From: Heliocidaris tuberculata
Lineage: Eukaryota; Echinodermata; Echinoidea; Camarodonta; Echinometridae
Assembly: GCA_025618425.1 (NCBI GenBank)
Contig: CM046845.1
Location: 9,691,439 to 9,755,438, forward strand
DNA length: 64,000 nucleotides
Direction of reading: 5' to 3'
Position 1 is the first letter of the stretch. Every line of letters starts with the position of its first letter. Shown here piece after piece: positions 22,401 through 33,336 of this stretch. The position numbers were made by a program, and so were the translations under genes. The notes under the pieces were generated by a model. That model saw only the letters and a list, made by a program, of their open reading frames with translations. It made no database searches and was not told the origin of the DNA.

Positions 22401-22869
22401 TTTGGTTCAGTTAGTATTTCTTACACATGTTAAACAAGAGAGCATTCTTAGTATATATTGACTGCACGATACACATACATGTTCACTTCAAAATGGCATT
22501 TATTAACTCAGAAAAAGCACTGACAGGCACTTGCATGGTTTAAACTTTGCACAGATCAGGAATCTTTTCCACCAGAATCAAAGTGAAATGGAATGCAATA
22601 ATAATTATTACATTAATTCATCAGATTTTTATGCATTGCATAAAATGTAATTTGACAAAAATTGCCACTAAACAAACACTGCCTAGACTGACAATGTTTA
22701 ATGTGTTGTACATGTACATAGACTCACAAACAACCAGAAAACACAATGCCTCTGGCACACACCTTTGGGGGCACAAGAAGAAAATTCATGCCTTTTCCAA
22801 AATGCTATCAATAAACTCACATACATGTAGTTGAAAACTGTTCACCTAACATTATGAATCCAGTATCCA
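22401..22869. other. Element interior, no feature recognised
   Basis: AT-rich; no exon recognised on either strand. Confidence 0.35.
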
Positions 22870-23455
22870 TACATAACAGTATGAATGCAGTACATACTGT
22901 AGAAGGCCAATACCACGCATTTGTATCATACATGTGTATATATACTTATATTAAGATCAGAATTCTTCAGGTCACCAAATTATGACATTTCAATCTTAAC
23001 ACTTTCAGTACCAAGTTTACCAACACAATGAGAAATCCAATATACTGAACTTAAAACATATCCACATGTTCATGGTAATGAGAAGGCTAACCTACTAACA
23101 GTTATAACCCACCCAGAATGCCTCCAGCTTCACTATCACAGATGGCATCCTTCAACGGGTGCCATTCTTAGTATGAATGCAGTATTAATACATACAAGGC
23201 TAGTACCAGGCATTTGCATCATACATGTACATTGTATATACACTTGTATCAAGATCAGCATTCTTAAGGTCACCGAATTGTGACATTTCAATCTTAACAC
23301 TTTCAGTACCAACACAATGAGAAATTCAATATACTTACAACATATCCACATGTCCATGGTAATGAGTAGGCTAACCTACTAACAGTTATAACCCACCCAG
23401 AATGACTCCAAATTCACTATCACAGATGGCATCCTTCAACGAGTGCCATTCTTAC
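22870..23455. repeat. Tandem duplication of about 290 bp inside the 7.4-kb element
   Basis: Unit 1 (about 22,880-23,168) and unit 2 (about 23,169-23,455) share CATTTCAATCTTAACACTTT, CTAACCTACTAACAGTTATA and end in GCATCCTTCAACG(G/A)GTGCCATTCTTA. They differ by about one base in ten or twenty and by small deletions. Confidence 0.8.
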
Positions 23456-24263
23456 CTCACTGGATTAGATATTTGCAGTCACGGAACTAACCAGAACAGG
23501 AAAAAATAATTTCATATTTGTGACTTTACTGAACTTCAGCAACATTTAACCCACAGCAGTGCAGTGTCTGTTTTTAGTGACACTTTCAAAGTACAATGCA
23601 TATTCTGATCCAGAATGCTCCGGAATTACACATTATTATACATAACAGGAAGAACTAAAAATCACATAAAATGTTTAGCCTATTCCTGATGCAGTGCATT
23701 GTACAGTTTACAAATAAGAGCAATTTGATTGTAACAGCTCTATAAATTCACAACACAGCGTAAAATACATAATCGCTATTTTCATGAGCAAATAAGCAAT
23801 ATTTGAGTTAGATTTTGCAACTTTCTTTAACATCAGTTCATATTATATACATTTTTTTTCAAACTCTGTAGGAATAGAAAATTAGAATAAGTGTAGACAA
23901 TCTTAGGAGGGGAAGCTGATTTATTTAGACCACCATAAAACTAGACACAAGACAAAAAGTCAATAGTCTGAAAATTGTTTTATCTTTTATCTTATTTTAA
24001 TTGCCAAAGCAATCAGAAATAGAGTACCACATTGGCTCACATCGCGCACTTTTGTCTTGAATGCTGGTCATTTGCGCATTTCAAACCAATCATAAGTACG
24101 GCTTTAAAATTTGTTATGACAATTAACACAGTGAAGAAGATCAAAACATTATGAATCAAAAAAACCAAAAAAAATCAAAGGAAAGAATTTTTCTAGGTTA
24201 CTCTGTTGGGTAATAGGACTGTCAAACTGATAAGCTTGGGCCCAACTTACAATAACTGCAACA
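23456..24263. other. Element interior downstream of the SAMD3-like gene
   Basis: Probable 3' UTR of the minus-strand gene plus AT-rich DNA. No further exon seen. Confidence 0.35.
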
Positions 24264-24614
24264 TCACACTATATGATATGAAGTTCCTTTAAAAAAGTGC
24301 ATAAGTTCCTTGATGCGGCTTGTAGTGATGTCAAATGGTGTTGTTATTTCATACATGCCCTTCTGTAGCAGGGTCCATGCATCTCTGGTTTCCGACGGAT
24401 ATTCCACATTCAAAACAAAAAAAGTTTTGAAGCAAGTGTCTACTGCTTTTGTCAGGTCTCCCAGCTGATATATTGTGTCATTATACAAGCAGTAGAATTC
24501 TGTAGCTGCTAGAATGCTTGGGCCAATCACCAACACTTGCGGCTGCCTCGTGATGCCTCGCTGCTGGCACTCATGATTCCTGGCTGCAATGTACGTTGCA
24601 AGGTTTGTTCCAGG
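24264..24614 (-). pseudogene. Last exon of a SAMD3-like protein
   Basis: The 117-codon exon (including stop) begins after an acceptor (ATCAACAG) with PGTNLATYIAARNHECQQRG, continues ITRQPQVLVIGPSILAATEF and ends in a TAG/TAA-type stop at 24,264. I recognise the C-terminal block (LVIGPSILAA, then AVDTCFKTFFVLNVEYPSE, then a TTPFD tail) from the large family of multi-copy animal proteins annotated as SAM-domain-containing protein 3-like. Its function is unknown. The exon joins in phase 0 to the exon at 25,207-25,331. Because exon 1 is broken and middle exons are missing, I treat the gene as a pseudogene or non-autonomous relic. Confidence 0.7.
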
Positions 24615-25206
24615 CTGTTGATCATTTCAAAATAAAAGGGAAGCCTACATTGATATTTGTGAAATTTTAACCAACTTTTGACACTGAATTGAAGCAAAGA
24701 ATTCTAACGACTCTGATGAATAAGAAAAAACATGGTAATAAAATAGGGGGAATGAAAAGATCAGGTATAACAGCTGAAGTATCTGAGCTAAAGACAAAAT
24801 GCAGATTGTACTACAGACATAACATACATGTATACACCTGTATATGTCCATCGTGTAGACAAAAGTTTTCTTTTGATAAATTCAAAAAGACAAAGGTGTG
24901 AAACTTGTCAAGATCTTCGTCTGGTGTAGGAAAGCTGATGAAATGAATAAAAGCAGATGATGTTCTTTATTACTGCTGTGAACTAAATGATCAATCCCCA
25001 AACCTAAACAAATACTGTTTTATGACCCATCGAGTATATGTAACTTGAGAAGACATAGATGTGAACAAAAGTAAGTAACCATACTTCTGCTAACATGCTT
25101 ATTCCATGTTTTGAATCTGATCAATGACTTTTAGTCTTTTGAAATTTGGTTTCCTGTGAAAGTGACCCATGCATATGAATGGATTAACTATTAAAGCAGC
25201 TTGTAC
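24615..25206. other. Presumed intron of the SAMD3-like gene
   Basis: Starts with GTACAA and ends with an AG acceptor on the minus strand. No other feature seen. Confidence 0.5.
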
Positions 25207-25331
25207 CTTTTGTACGTCGATGAAAGACTTGCGTTTCTCAACCTGACTCGGCCTCCACTTGACTTTTCCGTTCACAAGCCGTGATGGGAAGAGGTCTGGT
25301 AACAAGTATGCACAGAGGTCAGCAACCTTAC
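25207..25331 (-). pseudogene. Internal exon of the SAMD3-like protein
   Basis: The 125-bp exon lies between a TTTTTACAG acceptor and a GTACAA donor on the minus strand. It encodes KVADLCAYLLPDLFPSRLVN followed by KWRPSQVEKRKSFI, matching the family pattern of an LLP stretch, then a conserved RPS..E....F(I/V) block. Phase 2 at entry, phase 0 at exit, which suits the next exon. Confidence 0.65.
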
Positions 25332-25889
25332 CTGTAAAAACAAACATGCAACAAATGAATTCTTCCAGAATGTATTATCCACATTGGCTAGATCATAACC
25401 CTTAACGAATGGGGGGGGGGGGGGGAGAGCTCTGATGCTCTCCTCAACATTTTCTAAGATTGCATGAAATTTCAAACTGCCGTTTTGGGCTATAAACAAA
25501 AAAAATGTGCATATTGAACATAAATTATACCATCTTGATCTACAAACGTCAGTAATGAAAAAGAGAAGTTCCCCGAGAAAGAGACAGATCCCATCGGTCT
25601 AGGCAGAACTGACACAATTAAGGCAACCGAACAACAAGCATTTTAAATTCACTCTTCATCATTCTCTCGCAAGATACAATGCCAACGACAAAATCAACAA
25701 AGAAAAAAGTAGAATATAATTTTCCTTCATACATGAACTTAATTCAGCTCTTATGCTGAAAAGAGGGTTGGGCATGAAAGGCAGAACTCGGTCTCGGACG
25801 ATAGTCACGGATCAACATGGCGTGATCCGGCTGGCTGTCACTCCCCGAAGCCGAGGGCAAGCACCGCAGATAGTAGGTCTAGAGCTATA
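25332..25889. other. Presumed intron with a G run
   Basis: Expected middle exons of the SAMD3-like gene are not found here. A G run lies near 25,411-25,426. Confidence 0.4.
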
Positions 25890-26080
25890 CACTCTAAAAA
25901 AGGATTGGTCAAAATAACCAATGTGTTGGTGAATATGTGTGTCCGACCGAAAAATTGGTCAAAATCAACCAAAATTTTGGTACATTTTAACCAATAATTT
26001 GGTAATATTGACCATCATATTGGTCAATCTTCACCAATGATTATTTTGATAAATTTTTTTGACCAATCCTTTTTCATAGG
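25890..26080. mobile_element. 190-bp mini-element of the CACTCTAAAAAA family
   Basis: Begins CACTCTAAAAAAGGATTGGT after TA, like the 7.4-kb element, and ends GACCAATCCTTTTTCATAGG, a decayed form of the same inverted end. The interior is ACCAAT/ATTGGT throughout. It is a MITE-sized relative inside its larger relative. Confidence 0.75.
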
Positions 26081-26139
26081 GCTGCATACAAAGTCATCAT
26101 AGACCATGCGCACATACGTTTTGATCGACACACACCATA

Positions 26140-26153
26140 GACATATACACACA

Positions 26154-26190
<37 letters not shown>
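26140..26190. repeat. CA microsatellite
   Basis: An AC dinucleotide run with one ACCC interruption. Confidence 0.95.
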
Positions 26191-26192
<2 letters not shown>

Positions 26193-26208
26193 AACATGAA
26201 CGCATACG

Positions 26209-27377
26209 GGTAATTCCAGCGTGACAGACGGGACATCCAACCCTCACATTTTTATGTTTTTACTTGATATTTCATATTTCATTTAAAAGTGATGCTTAAT
26301 TTGATGCAGAGATGTGATCTATAGGGTTTGGTCAACAAAATGGGGGGAAATTTTTTTTTCAAGCCCCGCCCACAAATTGTGGGTGGGGCTTCAAGTTCAG
26401 CGTGACAGACGGGACATGAATTTACCAAGCCATTTCTGCTTCGATACTTTTCGACTAAGCTCTCCTCACTGGAAAATCTTGAAACAAAATATGTGTATTC
26501 ATGTTATCAGTTGTTGGTACCTTTTTGAAACCTGCTAGTATACATTTGAAATTTCATCTTACTTTTGGAGGAAAATGCCAAATAGTGAGCGTGACAGACG
26601 GGACAATAAAAACGTGACAGACGGGACACATTGAGATTGTACACAAAATAGAATTTTTAAAGACAATCAAATTTCCAGCATTAAATACCTTATTCTCACG
26701 TTCTAAAGGGGTTAAAGGGTCATCTGTAATATCATGAAACATAATAGCAAAAGGATTTTAATTTTCATCCATCGGAAAATTTTCATGTAGTCCCATCCAT
26801 ACATATTTTTGCTGTAGATGCCAAACGTGACAGACGGGACATTACTTTATGAATCATAATTATCTTCATAAAATTAAAATTCTGCCAAGTTAGCAGTAGA
26901 AATGAATTTCCCCCCTACCAAAGAGCAAGACTGCAAAATTTTATTCAAAGACAATGGTCTAATTTATTGTAGTCTAAATGCAAAAAGTACCTTAAAAAAC
27001 GTGACAGACGGGACAAAAATCCATTTGACCTTTGACCTCCATTAAATCAGAAGAATATTAATATTTTTAAATTTTTTGTATATAGAACCTAAACATAAAA
27101 TTCCCCTTAGTCCTAACTAGATTTGGTTGTCTTTATTATTATAACAGATGAAATTTCTAAAAATGACTCAATATGTAATTAACCATATTTTACCATAAAA
27201 ATGTGTGATTTCATTTTTGGGTTAAAAAATGGCCATTTTGGGTCAAAATATTCAAAATATTAAAAAACTGAATATTGTTCCATAAAGTTCAAATCATGCA
27301 TATTCAAGTGACATAGAAGGAAAATTTTCAAAATAAAATTTGTTTTTTCACCAAAAGTGGACATTTTCATGGAATTA
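26209..27377. repeat. Phrase-repeat block: CGTGACAGACGGGACA six times
   Basis: The 16-bp phrase is identical at 26,220, 26,401, 26,590, 26,613, 26,826 and 27,000, all in the same orientation, in otherwise unrelated AT-rich DNA. Most spacings are 174-213 bp, with one pair 23 bp apart. The block is bounded by GGGTAATTCCA at its left and TGGAATTACCC at its right, an 11-bp inverted repeat, so it is probably a mobile element of its own. I see no clear target duplication and no ORF. Confidence 0.75.
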
Positions 27378-27880
27378 CCCATATAGCGTTATTAAATCAG
27401 TTACTATATTGCACGTAGAAAAAGCACACGCGCAATGCAACTAGATCTATATTAACACACAGCTTCACACACACATCCATCGCCACGTTCGAAATACCGG
27501 TACCCGGTACGGTCTAACAACCAACACAAACTGAATTTCAATCTAACTTAGATCTAACGTTAGTAGCTACTTCAGACTTGCATGTATCCTAGCACAGTAA
27601 TATTATCAGTCAAGCCAGTAGGCCAGCCAGGTCTAACTCCAGGATACTTGATCCGTACTCAGGACAGGAGTAACGTCAGTCTAGTCAGGTGTGCGACAGC
27701 GCTAGCTAGCTGTGCCTGCAGTACCCATACGGTACTAGTACTCGTACTCGGTAACTAGTTGGACGTTACTCGTCAGGTCTCACTCAGACACTCTCACCCT
27801 AGCTGTTAGTTTACTGTAACTGTTGTAAAGTTAGTCATCATTCACAGTTCACCAGATCCAATTAAATAGTACAATCTTAC
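27378..27880. other. Presumed first intron of the SAMD3-like gene
   Basis: Contains repeated GGTAC and GTACTCG phrases near 27,498-27,765; no exon recognised. Confidence 0.4.
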
Positions 27881-27948
27881 CTTTAAAAGATGTCAAGATA
27901 CTTTTCAAGTCCCCATTCCAAGAGTTTTTCTTCGACGAAGTCGTCCAT
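27881..27948 (-). pseudogene. First exon of the SAMD3-like protein (start of a SAM domain), frame-broken
   Basis: From the ATG at 27,948 the exon reads MDDFVEEKLLEWGLEKYLDI followed by F and then a TAA stop, directly before a perfect donor (GTAAG). The W-GL-KYLD-F spacing is the beginning of a sterile alpha motif domain, a protein-interaction fold. One T fewer in the run before the donor would avoid the stop, so a one-base insertion (or a sequence error in a homopolymer) is the simplest reading. The rest of the SAM domain should lie in a second exon that I did not find. Confidence 0.55.
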
Positions 27949-28929
27949 TGCAAACCGGACCCGATCTGATCTGGAGCAAAAATAACGTAGCTAGCCTATA
28001 CCCCTAGCCATAGATATTAGATATGATACGCGCTAGAAATTTGAAGAAAGCGACGCCGCGCACTAGCATCTGCGCGTCTGCTCAATGCAATGGCGGGAAA
28101 ATTATACCCATTCAAACACCGCGCTCGAGCGCATGTCACCATAGTGCGCGCATATATGCAAATGAATCCAACTCGAATGACCAAACCCAACATACACGAC
28201 GTACGTTACAGGGGGGTGGGGGGGGGGGGGCGACCGGGGGCAACAATGAAAACATACAAGTAGGGCTGTTTGACATAACATAACACTGAATGATGAGTAA
28301 TTGTTTGAGAGTTCTGTTATGGATCAACTTTTCAAATTTCAAAATTCAATTAACAGACGGCAAAAAACTTTCCACCTAAACAGCCCCCCCCCCCCCGGCC
28401 CCTCCCTGCCCCCGTCCAAATGCACTTGAACCCTATTAGCCGATTAATACCAACTGTGTTAACTGATCTATTTCCCAATGTGATTTGTATTGTTTAACCA
28501 GCAAATTAATATCATAGGGGCCTGATGGGGCCGATGGGGGGGGGGGGGGGCATGTAGGGCTATGCTAAAATATTTGAAGCAAACAAGAAAGAGAAGGAAA
28601 GAATGGATGAGTACCGTTGAGGGGTGCAAGGTACATGTATACTAAACTCGTGTAACTTAAGAGCCGGAACTTGAATTAAGTCAGCGCTTCTATAGGACCT
28701 ACTGGCTGTCAAAACAGATTATTTTTTTGTTTCTAGTTAGTGACACAAATCAAAACAAAATCATTACCATCGGAAAACAAAATTTTAAAAAATAGATATA
28801 GGTCTACGATGGTTCCTATCAATACAAAAAAAAATGGGACCAAAATGGAACCCCCCCCCCCCCCACCCCCGACACACACACACATCCGGTCACGTGACTC
28901 TCACTCATGTTGAAAGCTCTCCTATACTT
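27949..28929. other. Promoter-side region of the SAMD3-like gene, G and C runs
   Basis: The first 250 bases upstream of the ATG hold several CG dinucleotides (CGCGC, GCGCTCGAGCGC) as a promoter might. G or C runs lie at about 28,217-28,230, 28,383-28,397, 28,537-28,550 and 28,849-28,864. No gene seen. Confidence 0.4.
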
Positions 28930-29108
28930 TACCAAGTGGTCTGACCAATACATTGGTTGTTAATAACCAATATTTCTTGACCATTTCAAATTGTTAATGG
29001 TTAACCAATGAAATTGGTACAGTTTGACCAACACATTGGTTGAAAATAACCAATATGGTGTTGACCAACAGGATTGGTCGTTTTTTTGACCAATCCTTTT
29101 TTAGAGTG
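28930..29108. repeat. Right subterminal ACCAAT/ATTGGT array
   Basis: Shorter counterpart of the left array, with about ten ACCAAT or ATTGGT words before the terminal inverted repeat. Confidence 0.85.
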
Positions 29109-31389
29109 TATAGATCGCACGATAATTACTGTATTTATGTCTGATTTCTCCAAATTTATTAAGGAAGACTAAATCACTTGTAGAACCCTTTTTAGACGTT
29201 CTCAGTGATAAGTCAATTACTGGTTCAGTGATCTTCCAAGGTGGAATATATGGTATTAAGAAAGGAACTATATCAGTAACATCAAGTATATGTGTTAGAG
29301 CTTCTTTCATACGTAAACCAAAAGGTTTGATGGCTGATGGTTTACTTGTATAAAAATGGGTATATCGTGGCATGAAGGTACCGTCATATGTTGGATTACG
29401 AGAATTATTTTTCAGTTTGATTGCATATTGTAAGGAAAGCTTTTCGTATCTTAAATACAAGGGAGGTTCATTAGCCTCCACATAAAGACTCTCCATAGGA
29501 GAAGTACGAAAAGCACCTAAACAAAGTCGAAGTCCTCGATTCTGGATGGGTTTTAGCTTTGCAAGGTACGACTTCCGAGCAGAACTATAAACTGCACTGC
29601 CATAATCAAGTTTAGATCTAACTAGAGATCTATAAAGACGAAGAAGAACAATGCGATCAGCGCCCCAATCCATTTTTGACACAACTTTCAGAAGATTCAA
29701 AGCTTTATGGCACTTTTGCCTGACATAATCAATATGAGCTTTAAAATTGAGTTTATTATCGAAGATTAAGCCGAGATATTTAATCTGTTGGACTACAGGA
29801 ATGATAGAGTCATTTAATTTGATCTTAGGATCAGGATGTAATGATCGCTTATTACAAAAGTGAACACACACCGTCTTGGATTTTGAAAAACGGAAACCAT
29901 TCTCATCCGCCCACCTTCCAATTCTGTTAAGACAATTTTGTAATAATGTCTCGATTGTCAACATACCTTGTGACAAACTAGAAATACAAAAATCATCCAC
30001 AAACAAAGACCTATCAAACCCGGGATTAACAACGTCAACAATGCTATTGATCTTCAATAAGAACAAAGTAACAGAAAGTATGCTACCTTGAGGAACACCC
30101 ATTTCCTGATTATGTAATCCTGAAAAGGTTGACCCAAGACGGACTCGAAACACACGATTTGAAAGAAAATTCTGAATGAAAATGGGCAACCTGCCCCTCA
30201 ACCCAAGATTGTGAAGATCTCTCATAATACCATACTTCCAAGTGGTATCATAGGCCTTTTCAAGATCAAAAAAGACAGATACCACATGGTGACCTCGAAT
30301 AAAGCCATCACGAATGAAAGATTCAAGGCGAATGAGTTGATCGACAGTACTTCGATTATGACGAAAGCCACTTTGAAACTTCGAAATCAAACCATGTTTT
30401 TCCAAGAACCAAACCAATCGGGCGTTAATCATTCTTTCCATGGTTTTACAAAGACAACTGGTTAAAGAAATAGGACGATAATTTGTAGGTTTAGATGAAT
30501 CCTTTCCAGGTTTCGGAATAGGAATAATGGTAGCTTCCCGCCACGAATCTGGAAAGTCACCTGTTCTCCAAATTTTATTTAGTATATCTAGTAGAACTAA
30601 AAGTGATGTTTCAGGTAAATGTTTCAGAAATTGATAATGGATTTTATCTGGACCAGTTGCAGTGTCATGACATTTATTGAGTGAGGTTTCTAACTCAGAG
30701 ACAGTGAATGGAATATTGTAATCCTCTGTATTGTTTGATAAAAAATTGAGTTCCTGATTTTCAGCTTGATTTTTATAGATCTGAAATGTAGGAGAATAAT
30801 GATTAGATGATGAGTTATGTTCAAATTCTTCTGCCAGTAGATTAACAATATCTGACCTTTCTGTACATTTAACACCATCCGATTTGATCAAATAAGATAC
30901 AGAAGAACTCAGATGTTTTCCACATATTTTCCTTACCATTTCCCACACTTTATTAATGGGAGTATGAATATTCAGTTTAGAAATATATTTCTTCCATGAT
31001 TGTCGTTTATTTTTCTTAATAATATTACGTGTTTTTGCTCGTGTTTCTCGATATTTTCGTAAATTTTCATTATTTGGGTATTTTTTAAATTTCCTCAAAG
31101 CCTTTTTACGGCATTTAACAGCTTCTTTACATTCAGTATTAAACCAAGGATTATGCTTATGATAAAAGGAACCAGATTTTGGTATTGTATTTGTAGCTAT
31201 ATCAAGTAATGTATGAGAAAATAAAGCAAGAGGGTCTTCTGTATCCTGAAAACTATCTCTGTTGATATTTAATAAACACTGATTTGAGAAAGCATCCCAA
31301 TTTGCTTTGTGAAGTTGCCATTTTGGAACTTTTTCCTCTGGTAAAGGTCTTACAATTTCAATAAAGATAGGGAAGTGATCACTACCACA
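29109..31389 (-). pseudogene. LINE reverse transcriptase
   Basis: This part of ORF2 continues in the same frame as the endonuclease after a single TAA (31,388-31,390 region) and resumes CGSDHFPIFIEIV. RT blocks seen in order: TIIPIPKPGKDSSKPTNYRP, SGFRHNRSTVDQL, FFDLEKAYDTTW with the first catalytic Asp, GVPQGSILS, and FVDDF with the catalytic Asp pair (FVDD in place of the commoner YADD). It would carry out target-primed reverse transcription of the element's RNA. The frame runs to the insertion point, where RAIYT leads directly into the RNase H domain in the uninterrupted element. The apparent TAA stop after YTL belongs to the inserted element. Confidence 0.9.
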
Positions 31390-32016
31390 TTATTCACTAT
31401 GGACATTCCATTGAAAATCCATAAAAATATTAGGTGAACAAATAGATAAGTCAATAGTCATGGAACCAGAGGCTGGATGGAGATATGTAGGAGAATCATC
31501 ATTTAAAACGCATAAATCAAAATGTTCAAGTATCAATTCAACAATATTACCTAATCTATTTGAATTTCGACAGCCCCACAGAGAACTGTGAGCATTAAAA
31601 TCACCTACTAGCAAAAATGGTACAGGAAGTTGATTGACTAGTCTATCTAATTCAGCTTGTGAAAGTTCATACCTAGGTGGAATATATATTGAGCATATAG
31701 TAAAGGTGCAGTGAAGAGTTATCTTAGCTGCAACTGCTTGGAGATTAGTATGAAGCTCAAGAGCTTCATGTGGAATTCCCTTTTTAATCAATATTGATGA
31801 ACCTCCAATAGGTCTATCATTTACCAAAGATGTAGTTTTATTAAACATATCATAACCTCTAAATGAGATATTATCAGAATCACTCAAAAATGTTTCCTGT
31901 AAACACATAACATATGGATTATGATTAATTAAAAGACATTTGATTTCCTCATAATTAGGTTTTAACCCTCGACAGTTCCATTGAACAACGGCTTTTTCCT
32001 TCCCATGATAATACAT
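31388..32016 (-). pseudogene. LINE APE-type endonuclease domain
   Basis: The 208-codon frame starts near MYYHGKEKAVVQWNCRGLKP. Motifs of the exonuclease/endonuclease/phosphatase fold are in place: WNCRGL near the N-terminus, LQET (metal-binding Glu), GDFNAHSSLWG (catalytic Asp/Asn), a TIDLSIC block and, after one in-frame stop, SDHFP with the catalytic His. It nicks target DNA to start integration. The TAA between NVHSE and CGSDH is the only lesion in the endonuclease-RT frame. Confidence 0.9.
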
Positions 32017-32161
32017 TAAGTATTATCCAACTTTGGAACAAGTTTAATTTTAGAGGAAGGTTGAGTAGGAGAAATATCCATTTCCTCTTCTCCCTCAAGT
32101 GGTAAAATATCATACTTATTCTTAATTACCACTGAATCAGTCAATTTAGGTTTTAACACAT

Positions 32162-32437
32162 TTATTTGTTTACTTTTCCCTTTGGTTGATTGTTTTTTAG
32201 CTTCTTGGTTATTAACAGAAGTGTTCCTAGTATAGGATCCCTTGACAGACTTCGACTTCGGCGCTGATCATCCTTAGTCTTAGTCTGACCCTTCTTCTGT
32301 TGATCTCGCTTTTGAATTTGAGGTTTAGGGCTCTCTGTATTTGTTGTTTGATTACTTACAAGAGCAACAGGGGAATCACGATCTAACCAAGTGAAAGTAG
32401 TTTGGGTAGTCGCTGTAGTTTTAGATTGTTTAGTCAC
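32162..32437 (-). pseudogene. C-terminal part of LINE ORF1, shifted frame
   Basis: This Lys/Gln/Thr-rich frame (KQSKTTATTQTTFTWLDRDS) follows the ORF1 stop at 32,455 in another frame. It looks like the low-complexity tail that usually follows the zinc knuckles, detached by a frameshift near 32,450. Confidence 0.5.
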
Positions 32438-32454
32438 TTTAGGTTGTTCGTTAC

Positions 32455-33336
32455 TTACACCAATACCGTGTTTGGTCCTGTCCGCATACGTAGTACCTTG
32501 AACTTGCTGAGCCTTGTATACATTTTACGAGCTTCGGGGTAAGGTATGCCGTTCTCAGTTTTCAGCTCTTGGATTTTTTTTTCTTCTATCCATTTCGGAC
32601 AAGCCCGGGAATTGGCAGGGTGACTGCCATCGCAATTGACACATTTAGTTGGTCCCTGACAAGTAGCACCTGTATGACCCTCTTTGCCGCATTTCTCGCA
32701 ACACTCAGATTTTTTGCAGAAGCTCCTAAAATGACCAAACTTTTGACAGTTAAAACACCGTATTGGATTGGGGATATAGATATCCACCTTGACCCGTAGG
32801 TACCCAACTTTGATAAAAGGTGGGATGGCGGTCCGACTGAAAGTTAGAAAAAGGGTATTGGTAGGTTTTTTCTCCCCATTTTGATTAATTGTCACTCTGT
32901 GAACTCCAGTAACTTGCTGGTCAGCAAGTTCATCAAGTATCTCTTCCTCACTACAATCACGAAGTTCTGGACACCGAACTACACCTCTACAAGAATTCAA
33001 GGTCTTATGAGGAGATATCTTAACCGGGATATTGACGAATTTGTCAGCTTTAAGAAGGTTCTTAGCCTGACTAGCCCGGTCCACTTCAACCAAAATGTCA
33101 CCTGATCTCAATCTCTTTACTGACTTCACCGTTCCGGCCAAAAATTCCACTCCCTTGTTTATAGCAAATGGCGACAATTTCAGCGGCCTGTCAGGGTTGC
33201 TGCTCTGAATAACTAGGAAATGTGGGAAATTGTCCGATTCAACCTCGTCATCAGACTCAAATCTGCCTCGCTTGTTTGAATGTTTGTTTTGATTTGCCAT
33301 ACTATTCTTCTTAAATTCAGCACCATTGCTCCCCAC
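32455..33336 (-). pseudogene. LINE ORF1 (gag-like RNA-binding protein)
   Basis: The 293-residue frame has an N-terminal basic region, a central RRM-like or nucleic-acid-binding block (LKSDRPL-type region through ISPHKTLNSCRGVVRCPE) and three zinc knuckles: CFNCQKFGHFRSFC, CCEKCGKEGHTGATC and CVNCDGSHPANSRAC. Gag-like ORF1 proteins coat LINE RNA and deliver it to the nucleus. The start MGSNGAEFKKNSM is plausible but a second ATG 12 codons later (MANQNKHSNKRGRF) could serve. It probably ends early because of a frameshift; the family tail continues in another frame to 32,162. Confidence 0.85.

Larger units (their letters stand above)
21681..29108. mobile_element. 7.4-kb TA-target DNA element with palindrome-array ends and a SAM-domain gene
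   Basis: Left end CACTCTAAAAAAGGATTGGT and right end ACCAATCCTTTTTTAGAGTG are perfect inverted repeats, flanked by TA at 21,679-21,680 and 29,109-29,110. Reading the host LINE without the insertion and one TA gives the conserved YTDGS motif, so the boundaries are exact. The subterminal DNA on both sides is packed with ACCAAT and ATTGGT. The interior holds three recognisable minus-strand exons of a SAMD3-like protein, a tandem duplication, a nested 190-bp relative (25,890-26,080) and a nested phrase-repeat block (26,209-27,377). No standard transposase is visible. A TA duplication fits Tc1/mariner-like enzymes, but the terminus is not one I can assign to a named superfamily with confidence. 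Confidence 0.85.

Noticed and set aside
26209..27377. Possible CRISPR-like array of the 16-bp phrase
   Set aside because: Spacing is irregular (23 to 213 bp), the phrase is too short, and the organism is an animal.
32569..33105. Plus-strand frames over LINE ORF1
   Set aside because: Antisense of the zinc-knuckle ORF; no independent motif.
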